This document shows, piece after piece, positions 9,145 through 18,627 of a stretch of DNA of 64,000 bases. Each line of letters begins with the position of its first letter. Position 1 is the first letter of the stretch. Position numbers and translations under genes: made by a program. The stretch is from positions 744,001 through 808,000 of the forward strand of contig NZ_CP036501.1 of assembly GCF_026230195.1 (NCBI RefSeq), given 5' to 3'. A model generated the notes under the pieces. The model had not been told where the DNA came from and did no database searches. It worked only from the letters and a program-made list of their open reading frames with translations. The DNA comes from Candidatus Paraluminiphilus aquimaris (lineage in GTDB: Bacteria; Pseudomonadota; Gammaproteobacteria; Pseudomonadales; Halieaceae).

Positions 9145-9160
9145 TTTCTGTCTTTGTTAC
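9131..9160 (-). promoter_or_regulatory. Candidate sigma-70 promoter for DUF4124-ntrB-ntrC
   Basis: Reading on the minus strand: GTAACA (9160-9155), an 18-base spacer, TATAGT (9136-9131), with predicted start near 9123 and ATG at 9103. It lies between the glnA terminator and the DUF4124 start, where an internal ntrBC promoter would be needed. Confidence 0.45.
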
Positions 9161-9182
9161 GCGATATCTAGAAATTTAGAGC

Positions 9183-9210
9183 AAAAAAAAGCCCGCGGTG
9201 TACTGCGGGC
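9183..9210 (-). terminator. Intrinsic terminator after glnA
   Basis: On the minus strand GCCCGC (9210-9205), an 8-base loop and GCGGGC (9196-9191) are followed by eight T (9190-9183). It begins 16 bases after the glnA stop and should separate most glnA transcription from DUF4124-ntrBC. Confidence 0.9.
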
Positions 9211-9225
9211 CCTGCGCTCGCTGTT

Positions 9226-10632
9226 TTACAGCGAGTAGTACATGTCAAACTCGACGGGGTGAGTGGTCATATTGAGACGCTCCACTTCCTCGCGCTTGAG
9301 CTCTAAGTAGCCGTCAATCATGTCGTCAGTGAATACGCCACCGGCTGTCAGGAAGCCACGATCAGCGTCGAGTGCGTCGAGCGCCATTTCAAGCGTTGAT
9401 GCCACGGTTGGGATCTCAGCCGCTTCTTCTGCCGGTAGATCGTACAGATCTTTGTCGGCTGCCTCTCCAGGGTGAATCTTGTTTTGGATGCCGTCGATAC
9501 CCGCCATCATCATCGCTGCGAAGCAGAGATAGGGGTTGGCAGTTGGATCACCAAAACGCACCTCGATACGCTTCCCTTTGGGAGAAGGCTCGTAGGGGAT
9601 TCGGATGGATGCAGAGCGGTTGCGCGCTGAGTATGCAAGCATTACGGGCGCTTCGAAGCCTGGAACAAGTCGCTTGTAGCTGTTAGTTGAGGCGTTGGCG
9701 AACGCATTGATTGCGCGAGCGTGCTTGATAATACCGCCGATGTAGTAAAGCGCAGTCTCTGAAAGACCTGCGTAATCGTCTCCAGCAAAGGTGTTCACGC
9801 CATCTTTTGAAATGCTCTGGTGTACGTGCATACCGGAACCGTTGTCGCCAACGAGTGGCTTTGGCATGAAGGTCGCCGTTTTTCCGTAAGCGTGCGCAAC
9901 GTTGTGGACGCAATACTTCAGTATTTGCACTTCGTCGGCTTTCGCTACGAGGGTGTTGAAGCGAATACCGATTTCACACTGACCGGCTGTTCCCACCTCG
10001 TGGTGGTGTACTTCCACATCCAAACCCATCTGCTCCATGGCAGAGCACATCGCAGCGCGGATGTCGTGGAGTGAATCGACGGGTGGAACGGGGAAGTAGC
10101 CACCTTTGACACCAGGTCGGTGACCTGTGTTGCCTTCATCAAAGCTGTCGTTTGACGCCCAAGCGGCTTCTTCGGAATTAATCGCGTAGCTGGCGCCCTG
10201 CATTTCAACTTTGTACTTTACGTCGTCGAATACAAAGAATTCTGGCTCTGGGCCGAAGAAGGCTGTATCGCCGAGGCCTGTGGACGCGAGATACGCTTCA
10301 GCACGTTTCGCGACACTGCGTGGGTCACGCTCATAACCTTGCATCGTTGAGGGCTCGACAACGTCACATCGCAAAATGGCGGTCGCATCGTCGGTAAAAG
10401 GGTCGATAATCGATGTGCTGTCATCGGGCATGAGGATCATGTCTGACTCGTTGATTCCTTTCCAGCCAGCGATCGACGATCCGTCGAACATCTTGCCGTC
10501 TTCGAAAAAGTCTTCGTCGACTTGGCTTGCGGGGATGCTTACGTGCTGCTCTTTACCGCGTGTATCGGTAAAGCGCAGATCTACCCAACGAATATCGTTG
10601 TCTTTTATCAAATTGAGCGTGCGCTCTGACAT
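9226..10632 (-). CDS. glnA: Glutamine synthetase type I
   Basis: Dodecameric GSI enzyme of 468 residues making glutamine from glutamate, ammonia and ATP; with GltBD in this window it forms the GS-GOGAT cycle. Motifs include [25 protein letters not shown], the Glu/His metal ligands around [28 protein letters not shown], and the adenylylation segment DLYDLPAEE near residue 398, which marks the adenylylated GSI-beta class. An AGGAGG ribosome site precedes the ATG. The upstream DNA carries a sigma-54 promoter and paired NtrC sites, so expression should rise under nitrogen limitation. Confidence 0.98.
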   Translation of the reverse strand: MSERTLNLIKDNDIRWVDLRFTDTRGKEQHVSIPASQVDEDFFEDGKMFDGSSIAGWKGINESDMILMPDDSTSIIDPFTDDATAILRCDVVEPSTMQGYERDPRSVAKRAEAYLASTGLGDTAFFGPEPEFFVFDDVKYKVEMQGASYAINSEEAAWASNDSFDEGNTGHRPGVKGGYFPVPPVDSLHDIRAAMCSAMEQMGLDVEVHHHEVGTAGQCEIGIRFNTLVAKADEVQILKYCVHNVAHAYGKTATFMPKPLVGDNGSGMHVHQSISKDGVNTFAGDDYAGLSETALYYIGGIIKHARAINAFANASTNSYKRLVPGFEAPVMLAYSARNRSASIRIPYEPSPKGKRIEVRFGDPTANPYLCFAAMMMAGIDGIQNKIHPGEAADKDLYDLPAEEAAEIPTVASTLEMALDALDADRGFLTAGGVFTDDMIDGYLELKREEVERLNMTTHPVEFDMYYSL

Positions 10633-10719
10633 GGATGCCTCCTAAGGACTGTAAAACCCGATCTAATCGGTCTGTGTGTGCGTAACTCAACCGCTTATGC
10701 ACTTTCGTGAAACATAATA

Positions 10720-10734
10720 GCAAAGCTTGTGCCA
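10720..10734 (-). promoter_or_regulatory. Sigma-54 promoter of glnA
   Basis: On the minus strand TGGCAC (-24), five bases, TTGC (-12): an exact match to the sigma-54 core with correct spacing. The start should fall near 10709, giving a leader of about 76 bases to the glnA ATG at 10632. Confidence 0.88.
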
Positions 10735-10812
10735 CTTCTCGATGTAAAGTGATGGCTGGGTAAGTGTTTGTTTTTCATTGCGAAAGTAAAAATTTAACGT
10801 AATGCGGCTGGC

Positions 10813-10839
10813 AATATAAGCACGAATTTGGTGCGGCAA
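10813..10839 (-). promoter_or_regulatory. Possible second (sigma-70) glnA promoter overlapped by an NtrC site
   Basis: Minus strand TTGCCG (10839-10834) and TATATT (10818-10813) with a 15-base spacer, shorter than ideal. The spacer is occupied by the NtrC site at 10819-10835, as at E. coli glnAp1, where NtrC represses. Weak by itself; the position makes it plausible. Confidence 0.3.
10819..10835. promoter_or_regulatory. NtrC enhancer site 1 upstream of glnA
   Basis: AGCACG, AATTT, GGTGCG: the GCAC/GGTGC core of the 17-base NtrC dyad. Its centre is about 118 bases upstream of the predicted sigma-54 start, and 30 bases (three helical turns) from site 2. Confidence 0.72.
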
Positions 10840-10848
10840 TGCATTAAG

Positions 10849-10865
10849 CGCACTTATTTGGTGCG
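10849..10865. promoter_or_regulatory. NtrC enhancer site 2 upstream of glnA
   Basis: CGCACT, TATTT, GGTGCG: a second 17-base NtrC-type dyad, nearly identical to site 1 and in the same orientation, centred about 148 bases upstream of the predicted glnA start. Paired sites allow cooperative NtrC oligomerisation. The 397-base interval 10633-11029 otherwise holds only the glnA and typA promoters. Confidence 0.72.
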
Positions 10866-10921
10866 TTTAGGGCCTGTTTGGCAGTCTCGCCCTGCGTCGA
10901 TGGAACAACTTGGCCGCGTTT

Positions 10922-10951
10922 TTGTTAATGGTTGTGAATCGGCTTTATAAG
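10922..10951 (+). promoter_or_regulatory. Candidate sigma-70 promoter of typA
   Basis: TTGTTA (10922-10927), an 18-base spacer and TATAAG (10946-10951), four and five matches of six. A start near 10958 would leave a leader of about 72 bases before the GTG at 11030. It lies downstream of both NtrC sites. Confidence 0.4.
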
Positions 10952-11029
10952 GGCTTATTCACGGTCTTACCTTGCGCTGCTTGTGGTACAGTCGCGCCCG
11001 CTAAAAAACCAACGATAGAGACAACCCTT

Positions 11030-12847
11030 GTGATTGAGAATCTTCGAAACATTGCGATCATCGCACACGTAGACCACGGTAAAACAACATTGGTCGATTG
11101 CCTGCTTCAGCAGTCAGGCACGCTTGATCGAAAAAACCAGGGTGCGGAGCGCATCATGGATTCCAACGATCAAGAGCGCGAGCGCGGTATTACGATCCTT
11201 GCGAAGAACACAGCTATTCGTTGGAATGATTACCGCATCAATATTGTCGATACACCCGGGCACGCCGACTTTGGAGGCGAGGTTGAACGCGTATTGTCGA
11301 TGGTAGATAGCGTGCTACTTATTGTAGATGCGGTTGACGGGCCAATGCCTCAAACCCGCTTCGTGACATCTAAGGCCTTTGAACGGGGTCTCAATCCAAT
11401 TGTTGTGGTTAACAAAATTGACCGACCCGGGGCACGTCCCGACTGGGTAATTGACCAGGTTTTCGACCTGTTTGATTCCTTGGGGGCGACGGACGAGCAA
11501 TTGGATTTCCCCATCATGTATGCCTCGGCTTTAAACGGCATTGCCGGTGACGACCCGGAGAGCATGGCTGACGATATGGAGCCTTTGTTTAACATGATCG
11601 TTGATCATGTGTCGGCACCTGCGGTGAATTCCGACGGGCCTTTTCAGATGCAGATTTCGGCCTTGGACTACAACAGTTATGTGGGTGTCATTGGGGTTGG
11701 TCGAATTACTCGCGGTCAGCTCACGTCTAACACTCAGGTCTCTATTGTCGATCGGGACGCAGGTGCGCGAAGCGGAAAAATCCTTCAGGTTATGGGGTAT
11801 CACGGTTTAGAACGCGTCGAGGTTGAGACTGCTGAAGCGGGTGACATTGTCTGTGTGACGGGCATCGACGCCCTTAACATTTCGGATACCCTGTGCGATC
11901 CGTCCGCGAGTGAGGCGCTCCCGCCGCTCTCGGTTGACGAGCCTACGGTCAGTATGACTTTCCAAGTGAACGACTCTCCGTTTGCGGGTTTAGAGGGCAA
12001 GTACGTCACGTCACGGAACATCAGAGAGCGACTGGATAGAGAGCTTATTCACAATGTGGCGTTGCGGGTTGAGCAAGGCGACAGTCCAGATAAGTTTGTC
12101 GTGTCAGGTCGAGGCGAGCTTCACCTGTCAGTGCTAATTGAGAGCATGCGTCGCGAAGGCTTCGAGCTTGGGGTATCACGTCCAGAAGTGATTCAGAAAG
12201 AAATCGACGGCAAGCTTTGTGAGCCTTACGAGCAGCTCGTTATCGATTGTGAGTCCGAGCACCAAGGCGGTGTTATGGAGGAGCTCGGGCAGCGGCGCGC
12301 TGAGATGAAGAACATGGTGCAAGATACGAGTGGTCGTGTGCGACTCGAGTTCATTGTGCCTGCTCGTGGGTTGATTGGGTTTCGCTCCATGTTCATGACG
12401 CTCACCTCGGGCAGTGGGATTATGACGCACATATTCGACCACTACGGACCGGTCAGTAAGGCGGAGCTCGCACAGCGCAATAACGGTGTCCTGGTATCCA
12501 TGGTCAAGGGTAAGACTCTAGCGTATGCACTCTTTACACTTCAGGACCGAGGTCGACTCTTTATTCAGGCAAACGTAGAGGTCTACGAGGGGCAGATCGT
12601 TGGTCTCCATAGCCGAAGCAATGACCTCGTTGTGAACCCAACAAAGGCCAAGCAGCTTACAAACGTGAGGGCGTCGGGCACTGATGAAGCGCTGATTCTG
12701 ACAACCCCCGTGCTTCACACGCTTGAGCAGGCGCTGGAATTTATTGACTCAGACGAGCTTGTGGAAGTGACGCCCGACAGCATCCGCTTGCGCAAGAAGT
12801 TGCTGTTAGAGCACGAGCGTAAGCGTGCATCGAGGGCGGCTGCTTAG
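11030..12847 (+). CDS. typA: Ribosome-associated translational GTPase TypA/BipA
   Basis: EF-G-like GTPase of 605 residues involved in ribosome assembly and stress or low-temperature growth. The GTG start gives [19 protein letters not shown] at the N-terminus, as in E. coli BipA (607 residues); the frame is open 40 codons further but that extension has no family similarity. G motifs: AHVDHGKT (G1), RGITI (G2), DTPGHADF (G3), [10 protein letters not shown] (G4) and SAL (G5); then domain 2, EF-G domain III/V-like parts ([14 protein letters not shown]) and the BipA-specific C-terminus with RGLIGFRS and FMTLTSG. It stands alone, divergent from glnA. Confidence 0.96.
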   Translation: MIENLRNIAIIAHVDHGKTTLVDCLLQQSGTLDRKNQGAERIMDSNDQERERGITILAKNTAIRWNDYRINIVDTPGHADFGGEVERVLSMVDSVLLIVDAVDGPMPQTRFVTSKAFERGLNPIVVVNKIDRPGARPDWVIDQVFDLFDSLGATDEQLDFPIMYASALNGIAGDDPESMADDMEPLFNMIVDHVSAPAVNSDGPFQMQISALDYNSYVGVIGVGRITRGQLTSNTQVSIVDRDAGARSGKILQVMGYHGLERVEVETAEAGDIVCVTGIDALNISDTLCDPSASEALPPLSVDEPTVSMTFQVNDSPFAGLEGKYVTSRNIRERLDRELIHNVALRVEQGDSPDKFVVSGRGELHLSVLIESMRREGFELGVSRPEVIQKEIDGKLCEPYEQLVIDCESEHQGGVMEELGQRRAEMKNMVQDTSGRVRLEFIVPARGLIGFRSMFMTLTSGSGIMTHIFDHYGPVSKAELAQRNNGVLVSMVKGKTLAYALFTLQDRGRLFIQANVEVYEGQIVGLHSRSNDLVVNPTKAKQLTNVRASGTDEALILTTPVLHTLEQALEFIDSDELVEVTPDSIRLRKKLLLEHERKRASRAAA

Positions 12848-12853
12848 CCGCCG

Positions 12854-13312
12854 TTATTGAGTCGTCCCGCTGTAGAGCATCTCGTAATGGGGTATGTCGT
12901 CTTCCATGTAGGGGCCGTTCTCGGTCACAAAACCTAGGGCTTCATAGAACTCCTGCAGGTAGGCTTGCCCGCTAATGCGGATGCCCGTATCCCATTTGGA
13001 CGCACAAAACCCCATGCCGATTTTCATGAGCTCGACGCCGCGTCGTTGACCTCTGAGTTTGCGTGATATGGATACGCGCCCGATTGAGCATTCGTCATAA
13101 CTCACGCCGGGCGGGACGACTCTGAGTGTTGCGACTAGCTCATCACCCATATGCCCGGTTAGATGCCAGCACTTTAGGTCTTTGTAATCGGGGTCTTGGT
13201 AGGGGCACGTTTGCTCCACCACAAATATATCGGCACGCAGCATTAAAACTTCATGCCACGCTGCGGCTGACATTGTGTCGAAATGACGCCAACGCCACTT
13301 AATTTCTTCCAT
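12854..13312 (-). CDS. elaA: GNAT acetyltransferase, ElaA family
   Basis: 152-residue single-domain GCN5-related N-acetyltransferase. ElaA-type features are the N-terminal LMLRADIFVVEQ, CPYQDPDYKD, VATLRVVPPG, and IGRVSISRKLRGQRRGVELM, which contains the acetyl-CoA pyrophosphate loop, followed by AYLQEFYEALGF. E. coli ElaA has the same length and motifs; its natural substrate is not established. The gene converges on typA (stops 6 bp apart) and is divergent from parC. Confidence 0.88.
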   Translation of the reverse strand: MEEIKWRWRHFDTMSAAAWHEVLMLRADIFVVEQTCPYQDPDYKDLKCWHLTGHMGDELVATLRVVPPGVSYDECSIGRVSISRKLRGQRRGVELMKIGMGFCASKWDTGIRISGQAYLQEFYEALGFVTENGPYMEDDIPHYEMLYSGTTQ

Positions 13313-13419
13313 GTTAATCGCGCTACTATGAGATAATTCTGAGAAGCGAAGGCTACCACGACTGGGGTCATGCGCTTTTAAATTTCGAACGCTTTGTTTG
13401 CAAAGGTAGTAGTCAGTTT

Positions 13420-15669
13420 ATGTCCGATATGTTCAACACGCCCCAAGCAACGGAAACGCTCTCGATAAAAGAGTATGCCGAAAAGGCGTATCTCGATTAT
13501 TCGATGTACGTGATTCTAGATCGAGCGCTGCCGCATGTCGGCGATGGCTTGAAGCCGGTACAACGACGAATCGTGTATGCGATGAGCGAATTGGGTCTGA
13601 AGTCCTCGGCCAAATACAAAAAGTCAGCAAGAACCGTCGGTGATGTCATTGGTAAATTCCACCCGCACGGTGACAGTGCAGCTTATGAGGCAATGGTGTT
13701 GATGGCGCAAGACTTCTCTTACCGTCATCCACTCGTGGATGGGCAGGGGAACTGGGGCAGTGCCGATGACCCGAAATCCTTCGCCGCAATGCGCTATACA
13801 GAGTCAAAACTCACTAAATACGCTGACGTGCTTCTGGGGGAGTTGGGGCAAGGGACTGTCGACTGGCAACCTAACTTTGATGGCAGTCTGGACGAGCCTG
13901 TCGTGCTGCCCGCGCAGGTGCCTAACTTATTGCTCAACGGCACGACCGGTATTGCGGTAGGAATGGCGACCGACATTCCGCCCCATAATCTTCGTGAGGT
14001 GGTGAACGCCACAATCCATTTGCTCGATTATCCCGATGCGACGGTCGACGCGCTCTGCGGACACATACAAGCGCCCGACTTCCCTACTGACGCAGAAATT
14101 ACGACATCGCCCGAGGAGGTGCGCGACATCTATCGCACCGGCCGCGGCAGCATCAAAATGCGTGCCGCATGGCAACGTGAGGACGGGGCGGTCGTCCTTA
14201 ACGCGCTGCCGTACCAGGTTTCTGGTTCAAAAGTGCTCGAGCAGATTGCCGCTCAAATGCAGGCAAAGAAGCTCCCCATGGTGTCTGACCTTCGAGACGA
14301 GTCGGACCATGAGAATCCCACACGGTTGGTGATCGTTCCTCGATCAAATCGCGTCGACCTTGACGCCATGATGAGTCACTTGTTCGCGACAACTGACCTC
14401 GAGCGTTCTTACCGCGTGAACCTCAATGTCATCGGTATGAATGGTCGCCCCGGGGTTCGCTCGCTAGACCAGCTTCTGCGTGATTGGGTGCAGTTCAGAC
14501 GCCAGACAGTTCGCAGGCGCTTGGAATATCGACTCGAGAAAGTGCTAAAGCGACTTCACATTCTAGAGGGCTACCTGGTCGCCTATCTTAATATTGATGA
14601 AGTTATCCGCATCATTCGCGAGGAGGATGAACCCAAGGCGGAATTGATGGCGCGCTTCGCGCTCTCTGATATTCAAGCAGACGCCATTCTCGATTTAAAA
14701 CTGCGTAATCTGGCTAAGCTTGAAGAGATGAAGATTCGTGGGGAGCAGTCTGATCTCAGCGATGAGCGAGACGGCTTGGAAAAGACCTTGAGTAGCAACG
14801 CACTCATGACAAAGCTCATTCGCGGCGAGCTTGTCGACATTGCACACGAATACGGAGACGACCGGCGATCGCATCTCGTTCAGGTCGAGGAAGCGAAAGC
14901 GTTTTCAGAACTCGAGCTGACCAGTGCCGACCCAATGACCGTCGTTGTCTCTGAAAAAGGCTGGATCAGGGCTGCACGGGGTCATGATATTGATCCCGAG
15001 ACTCTGAACTATAAGTCAGGCGATGCCTTTAAGTTTGCGGCACTGGGTCGGAGTAATCAGACGACCGTTGTTTTTGACTCGACGGGGCGAGCCTACTCGA
15101 TTCCAACGCATCAACTCCCTTCCGCTCGGGGTCAAGGTGAACCTTTGACTGGGAGGATCTCACCACCATCAGGTGCTACGTTTGAAGGGTTGATGACAGG
15201 TACCGAACATCAAAAGTTTTTACTGGCAAGTGATGCCGGCTACGGCTTTGTTGCGAAATTTAGCGATCTTGTCGCCAAGAATAAAGCAGGCAAAGCGGTG
15301 CTCAGCCTACCTAAAGGCGCACAGGTAATGCCGCCAGTTGCTGTACCGGAGCGACAGAATTTGCTGGTGGCAGCGGCAACGACCGAAGGTCGCTTGCTGA
15401 TATACCCACTAGCGGACCTTCCAGAGCTTGCCAAAGGCAAAGGGAACAAAATTATTGGGATTCCCACGGCGAGAGCCCAGTCGAGGGAGGAGTTGCTTGT
15501 TGGACTATTGGTCTTTGGAGACGACGATATTCTCCAGGTCAATTCCGGACGGCAGCACTTAAAACTGCGCTTGTCTGACTTGGAGCACTATCGTGGTGAG
15601 CGAGGAAGGCGTGGCAATCGTCTACCCAAGGGATTCCAAAAAGTCAGTGGGTTAGTTATTGCGCAGTAG
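13420..15669 (+). CDS. parC: DNA topoisomerase IV subunit A
   Basis: ParC, the cleavage and rejoining subunit of topoisomerase IV that decatenates daughter chromosomes, 749 residues. The N-terminal winged-helix and tower region holds [41 protein letters not shown] and the catalytic Tyr in [11 protein letters not shown]; a coiled coil with [15 protein letters not shown] and a C-terminal beta-propeller domain (about 500-740) with weak repeats follow. ParC rather than GyrA is indicated by length and the ParC-type C-terminus, which lacks a GyrA box (QRRGGKG). parE is not adjacent and not in the window. Confidence 0.96.
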   Translation: MSDMFNTPQATETLSIKEYAEKAYLDYSMYVILDRALPHVGDGLKPVQRRIVYAMSELGLKSSAKYKKSARTVGDVIGKFHPHGDSAAYEAMVLMAQDFSYRHPLVDGQGNWGSADDPKSFAAMRYTESKLTKYADVLLGELGQGTVDWQPNFDGSLDEPVVLPAQVPNLLLNGTTGIAVGMATDIPPHNLREVVNATIHLLDYPDATVDALCGHIQAPDFPTDAEITTSPEEVRDIYRTGRGSIKMRAAWQREDGAVVLNALPYQVSGSKVLEQIAAQMQAKKLPMVSDLRDESDHENPTRLVIVPRSNRVDLDAMMSHLFATTDLERSYRVNLNVIGMNGRPGVRSLDQLLRDWVQFRRQTVRRRLEYRLEKVLKRLHILEGYLVAYLNIDEVIRIIREEDEPKAELMARFALSDIQADAILDLKLRNLAKLEEMKIRGEQSDLSDERDGLEKTLSSNALMTKLIRGELVDIAHEYGDDRRSHLVQVEEAKAFSELELTSADPMTVVVSEKGWIRAARGHDIDPETLNYKSGDAFKFAALGRSNQTTVVFDSTGRAYSIPTHQLPSARGQGEPLTGRISPPSGATFEGLMTGTEHQKFLLASDAGYGFVAKFSDLVAKNKAGKAVLSLPKGAQVMPPVAVPERQNLLVAAATTEGRLLIYPLADLPELAKGKGNKIIGIPTARAQSREELLVGLLVFGDDDILQVNSGRQHLKLRLSDLEHYRGERGRRGNRLPKGFQKVSGLVIAQ

Positions 15670-15684
15670 CAGCAAGATGACCGA

Positions 15685-16926
15685 TTAAAAGGGAAGGTCC
15701 GTTTGATCTCCGACGTCTGGAAATAATCGTCGTTGGAGTAATCGGCTCTGTTTTTCAAGCTCTGGCAAAAAGGCGCTTGTTGGCGAGCCGAGTTGGCAAT
15801 CGCCATCTGCAGTATCGATGGTGTCAAAAAGGTCGGTGACCTCTTTAAAGCCGCTGATCGAGGTGGCCAACTTAATTGATGTGCCAGCCCGCTGTGCAAG
15901 TATATGAGCTTCGTCCAGTGCGGTCTGGATGTACAGACCTGCGTACGCCGACGCGTGTTCGCCCCGGCTGAGATCACTGTGGCTTACGCCGATCCCCGCG
16001 GCGAACTTCAACCGCCTACTGCGCTCGGCAACGGGAAGCAACTGCTGCAGAAGAGCTGATCCAACGGTTGCTCGCAGCGGTGATGTCATTCCCCGCCATT
16101 CACCCTCAAAGCTCATCGAGAGGCTCTGTGGTCGATTCGTGTCAGTTGTTCCCCCGAGCATTTGCGCGACGGCTTTGAGTAAGGCTTCGTAGGTGGCGAC
16201 GTAACTGACAAGGCTCAGTTCATCGAGCGTTTCGATGTATCGCGTCAAATGATCCAGGCTGAGCGTAACAACAGCCATTGAGCGCATCGCGGACTCGTCC
16301 ATAGCTTCAGATGAGGAGGTATCGATAAGATCCAGAGGGAGTGCGGAAAGGGCATCATCGAGCTCGTCTAATGGATCGCCCGCCCGCTCTGATGTTTTCT
16401 GTTGAGAGACCCGCGTGACAAGTGACCAGAGTCGATTTGTGTGCCCACGGTAGAGCGATGTGGTGAGGGCATAGATGAAGAGGGCGATCACAAGGCTAAG
16501 GCCTGTAATGGTCCAGCGAAGGGTTGTATCCCTGGCCTTAGTATTCAATGTGATGGTCAAGGTTCCGGCGAGGTCAGGGCCAATTTTGAGCGGGCCTTGA
16601 TATTGTACGTCACTTGCGGGCGTCCCCACGGTGACCAGTGGCTCGCCCTCAACATCAGCCACACTTGCTGCGGCAACGAGATCGTTAGCAATTAAGCGAT
16701 TCAGCTCGCTCGATACGGTGAGTAAGTCACCCGCGGCAATCAGGCCGGAGGTGCGGGATGCGGCTGAGCTGAGAATCACTCGAGCGTAGGCCGCGCGCTC
16801 ATTGTCATCGCTATTTTCCTGCGAGATGAGTGAAAGGGTTAGGGTAATTTGCGCTGCAATAAGGACAGCAATAGCGGCGACCACGCCTGCTCGCTGACCA
16901 AAATCGAGGCGCCCCCAGAATCTCAC
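15685..16926 (-). CDS. SMP/AhpA-like inner-membrane protein with possible degenerate cyclase-like domain
   Basis: 413 residues from a GTG start. Topology: a short cytoplasmic N-terminus, membrane segment about 12-32, an extracytoplasmic region to about 135, a second membrane segment about 138-158, a HAMP-like linker and a cytoplasmic C-terminal domain (about 205-390). Position divergent from serB matches the SMP_2/AhpA/YtjB family in enterics. The C-terminal part (VVTLSLDHLTRYIETLDELSL; later AAGIGVSHSDL and a helix before TSIKLATSI) is laid out like a class III nucleotidyl cyclase, but the metal-binding Asp pair is not evident. The family call is fairly secure; the cyclase reading is inference and the function is unknown. 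Confidence 0.6.
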   Translation of the reverse strand: MRFWGRLDFGQRAGVVAAIAVLIAAQITLTLSLISQENSDDNERAAYARVILSSAASRTSGLIAAGDLLTVSSELNRLIANDLVAAASVADVEGEPLVTVGTPASDVQYQGPLKIGPDLAGTLTITLNTKARDTTLRWTITGLSLVIALFIYALTTSLYRGHTNRLWSLVTRVSQQKTSERAGDPLDELDDALSALPLDLIDTSSSEAMDESAMRSMAVVTLSLDHLTRYIETLDELSLVSYVATYEALLKAVAQMLGGTTDTNRPQSLSMSFEGEWRGMTSPLRATVGSALLQQLLPVAERSRRLKFAAGIGVSHSDLSRGEHASAYAGLYIQTALDEAHILAQRAGTSIKLATSISGFKEVTDLFDTIDTADGDCQLGSPTSAFLPELEKQSRLLQRRLFPDVGDQTDLPF

Positions 16927-17019
16927 GTTTGATTACCCCCTCACCTGTGGATTATTCACCGGCTTTGCCGAATTTACAGATAGATCAGAGTATCATGCTC
17001 ACTTTGAATTGAGCGTACT

Positions 17020-17910
17020 GTGATCGTTATGCAACTCACTATTTTGGCTAAGTCCGCAGAGATGCCTGAGTTGAATTCTTTAAAAGGGTTCCTTCAGAGC
17101 GAAGGTGTTGGCGTGGCGCAAACACAGGCACTACCGATACCAAAAACGCTCGAAGGTCAGCGATCTGCTCTAAGACTGAGCCTCACCGGAAACACTTCGC
17201 ATCTTGATCCAAGAGATATCGTCCTAAGTGGCCTTAAGGACGGTGTTGATGCCAACCTGCACAGTGCCAAAGAGCATGCCCCCGATATCAAGCTTGCTGT
17301 CTTTGATATGGATTCGACTCTGATTCAGTGCGAAGTTATTGACGAGTTAGCGAAGCACGCGGGTGTAGGTGACCGTGTTGTCGACATAACGGAGCGCGCC
17401 ATGCGGGGCGAGCTCGATTTTAACGAGTCATTCACCGAGCGGCTCGGGTTACTAAACGGATTGGATGCGCGTGTGGCTCAAAAGGTTGCTGCCTCTCTCC
17501 CGTTTAGCGAGGGAGCACACGAATTGATGCTGACGTTGCGTGCTCGCGGCGTGAGAACCGTTGTGCTCTCGGGCGGCTTTGATGTCTTTGCGAACAGCGT
17601 CATCACTGCCTTGAAAATGGACGAATACATGGCCAACACCCTTGAGATTGTTGACGACAAGCTAACGGGGCGTGTGGTTCCTCCGATTGTAAATGCCGAT
17701 GAGAAGCGAGCGCGATTGGTGGCAATAGCAGAGAGCATGTCGATCGATCTTTCTCAGACCATGGCGGTAGGCGACGGTGCTAATGACCTCAAGATGCTCC
17801 AGGCGGCGGGAATCGGCATAGCATTTAGAGCCAAGCCGGTCGTTCGAGAGCAAGCCCGCTATCAGCTAACCCACGTTGGACTCGATGGTGCGCTCTACCT
17901 GATGGGGTGA
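17020..17910 (+). CDS. serB: Phosphoserine phosphatase SerB
   Basis: Last step of serine synthesis: hydrolysis of L-phosphoserine. 296 residues from GTG (an ATG three codons later at 17029 is equally possible). An N-terminal ACT-like regulatory region (about 1-85) precedes the HAD phosphatase domain with motif I FDMDSTL (nucleophile Asp96, general acid Asp98), CEVIDELAKHAG, motif II VVLSGGF, the motif III Lys region and motif IV VGDGANDLKML. E. coli SerB has the same domain order. Confidence 0.96.
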   Translation: MIVMQLTILAKSAEMPELNSLKGFLQSEGVGVAQTQALPIPKTLEGQRSALRLSLTGNTSHLDPRDIVLSGLKDGVDANLHSAKEHAPDIKLAVFDMDSTLIQCEVIDELAKHAGVGDRVVDITERAMRGELDFNESFTERLGLLNGLDARVAQKVAASLPFSEGAHELMLTLRARGVRTVVLSGGFDVFANSVITALKMDEYMANTLEIVDDKLTGRVVPPIVNADEKRARLVAIAESMSIDLSQTMAVGDGANDLKMLQAAGIGIAFRAKPVVREQARYQLTHVGLDGALYLMG

Positions 17911-18034
17911 AACAGGTTGCCGTTCATGCCGTCGCGAAATGCGCATTTAATTGGGTGCTGTTTACCATGTGCTCGCTCGTAAGACACCGACTTTGATATG
18001 ATTGGCGCTTACCAAAACTGCAGGGTCAGCACTC

Positions 18035-18607
18035 ATGCCTAACTTTTCTACCAATGAATTCAAACCAGGCCTTAAAGTCATGCTCGAAAACGAGCCTTGC
18101 TCGATTCTCGAAAATGAGTATGTGAAGCCCGGTAAGGGTCAGGCATTTAACCGCGTCAAATTGCGTAATTTGCGTTCGGGTCGTGTCTTAGAGAAGACCT
18201 TCAAGTCGGGGGATTCGCTCGAAGGCGCCGACGTGCTCGATATTGATCTCGAATACTCCTACACCGACGGTGAGTTTTGGTATTTCATGGACCCTAATAC
18301 TTTCGAGCAGCACTCTGCAGACAGGGCCGCGGTGGATGATGCAGAGAAGTGGCTGAAAGAGCAGGAAAAGTACGAGGTTACGCTTTTCAATGGCGCGCCT
18401 TTAGCCGTTACGCCGCCTAACTTTATTGAATTGGAAATCACCGAGACCGACCCTGGTCTGAAGGGCGATACGGCTCAGGGCGGGAGCAAGCCTGCGACCT
18501 TGAGCACGGGTGCTGTCGTTCGCGTGCCCTTGTTCCTTTCAGAAGGCGAGATTATTCGTGTTGATACGCGAAGCGGTGAGTACGTCAGTCGCGCGGCTAA
18601 ATCATAA
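18035..18607 (+). CDS. efp: Translation elongation factor P
   Basis: EF-P, which rescues ribosomes stalled at polyproline stretches, 190 residues. The ATG used gives [15 protein letters not shown], matching the family; an earlier start at 18002 adds 11 unrelated residues. Domain I contains the loop [10 protein letters not shown], whose Lys in PGKGQA is the residue modified to beta-lysyl-lysine in E. coli. The C-terminal ends with [11 protein letters not shown]. The EpmA modification enzyme follows 20 bases downstream, so the beta-lysylation route rather than rhamnosylation (which uses Arg) is expected. Confidence 0.98.
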   Translation: MPNFSTNEFKPGLKVMLENEPCSILENEYVKPGKGQAFNRVKLRNLRSGRVLEKTFKSGDSLEGADVLDIDLEYSYTDGEFWYFMDPNTFEQHSADRAAVDDAEKWLKEQEKYEVTLFNGAPLAVTPPNFIELEITETDPGLKGDTAQGGSKPATLSTGAVVRVPLFLSEGEIIRVDTRSGEYVSRAAKS

Positions 18608-18627
18608 GCCATTAGCGCTTAGCCGTT

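Noticed and set aside
10910-11029. 40-codon N-terminal extension of TypA
   Set aside because: BipA proteins begin at IENLRNIAI; the extension covers the likely promoter.
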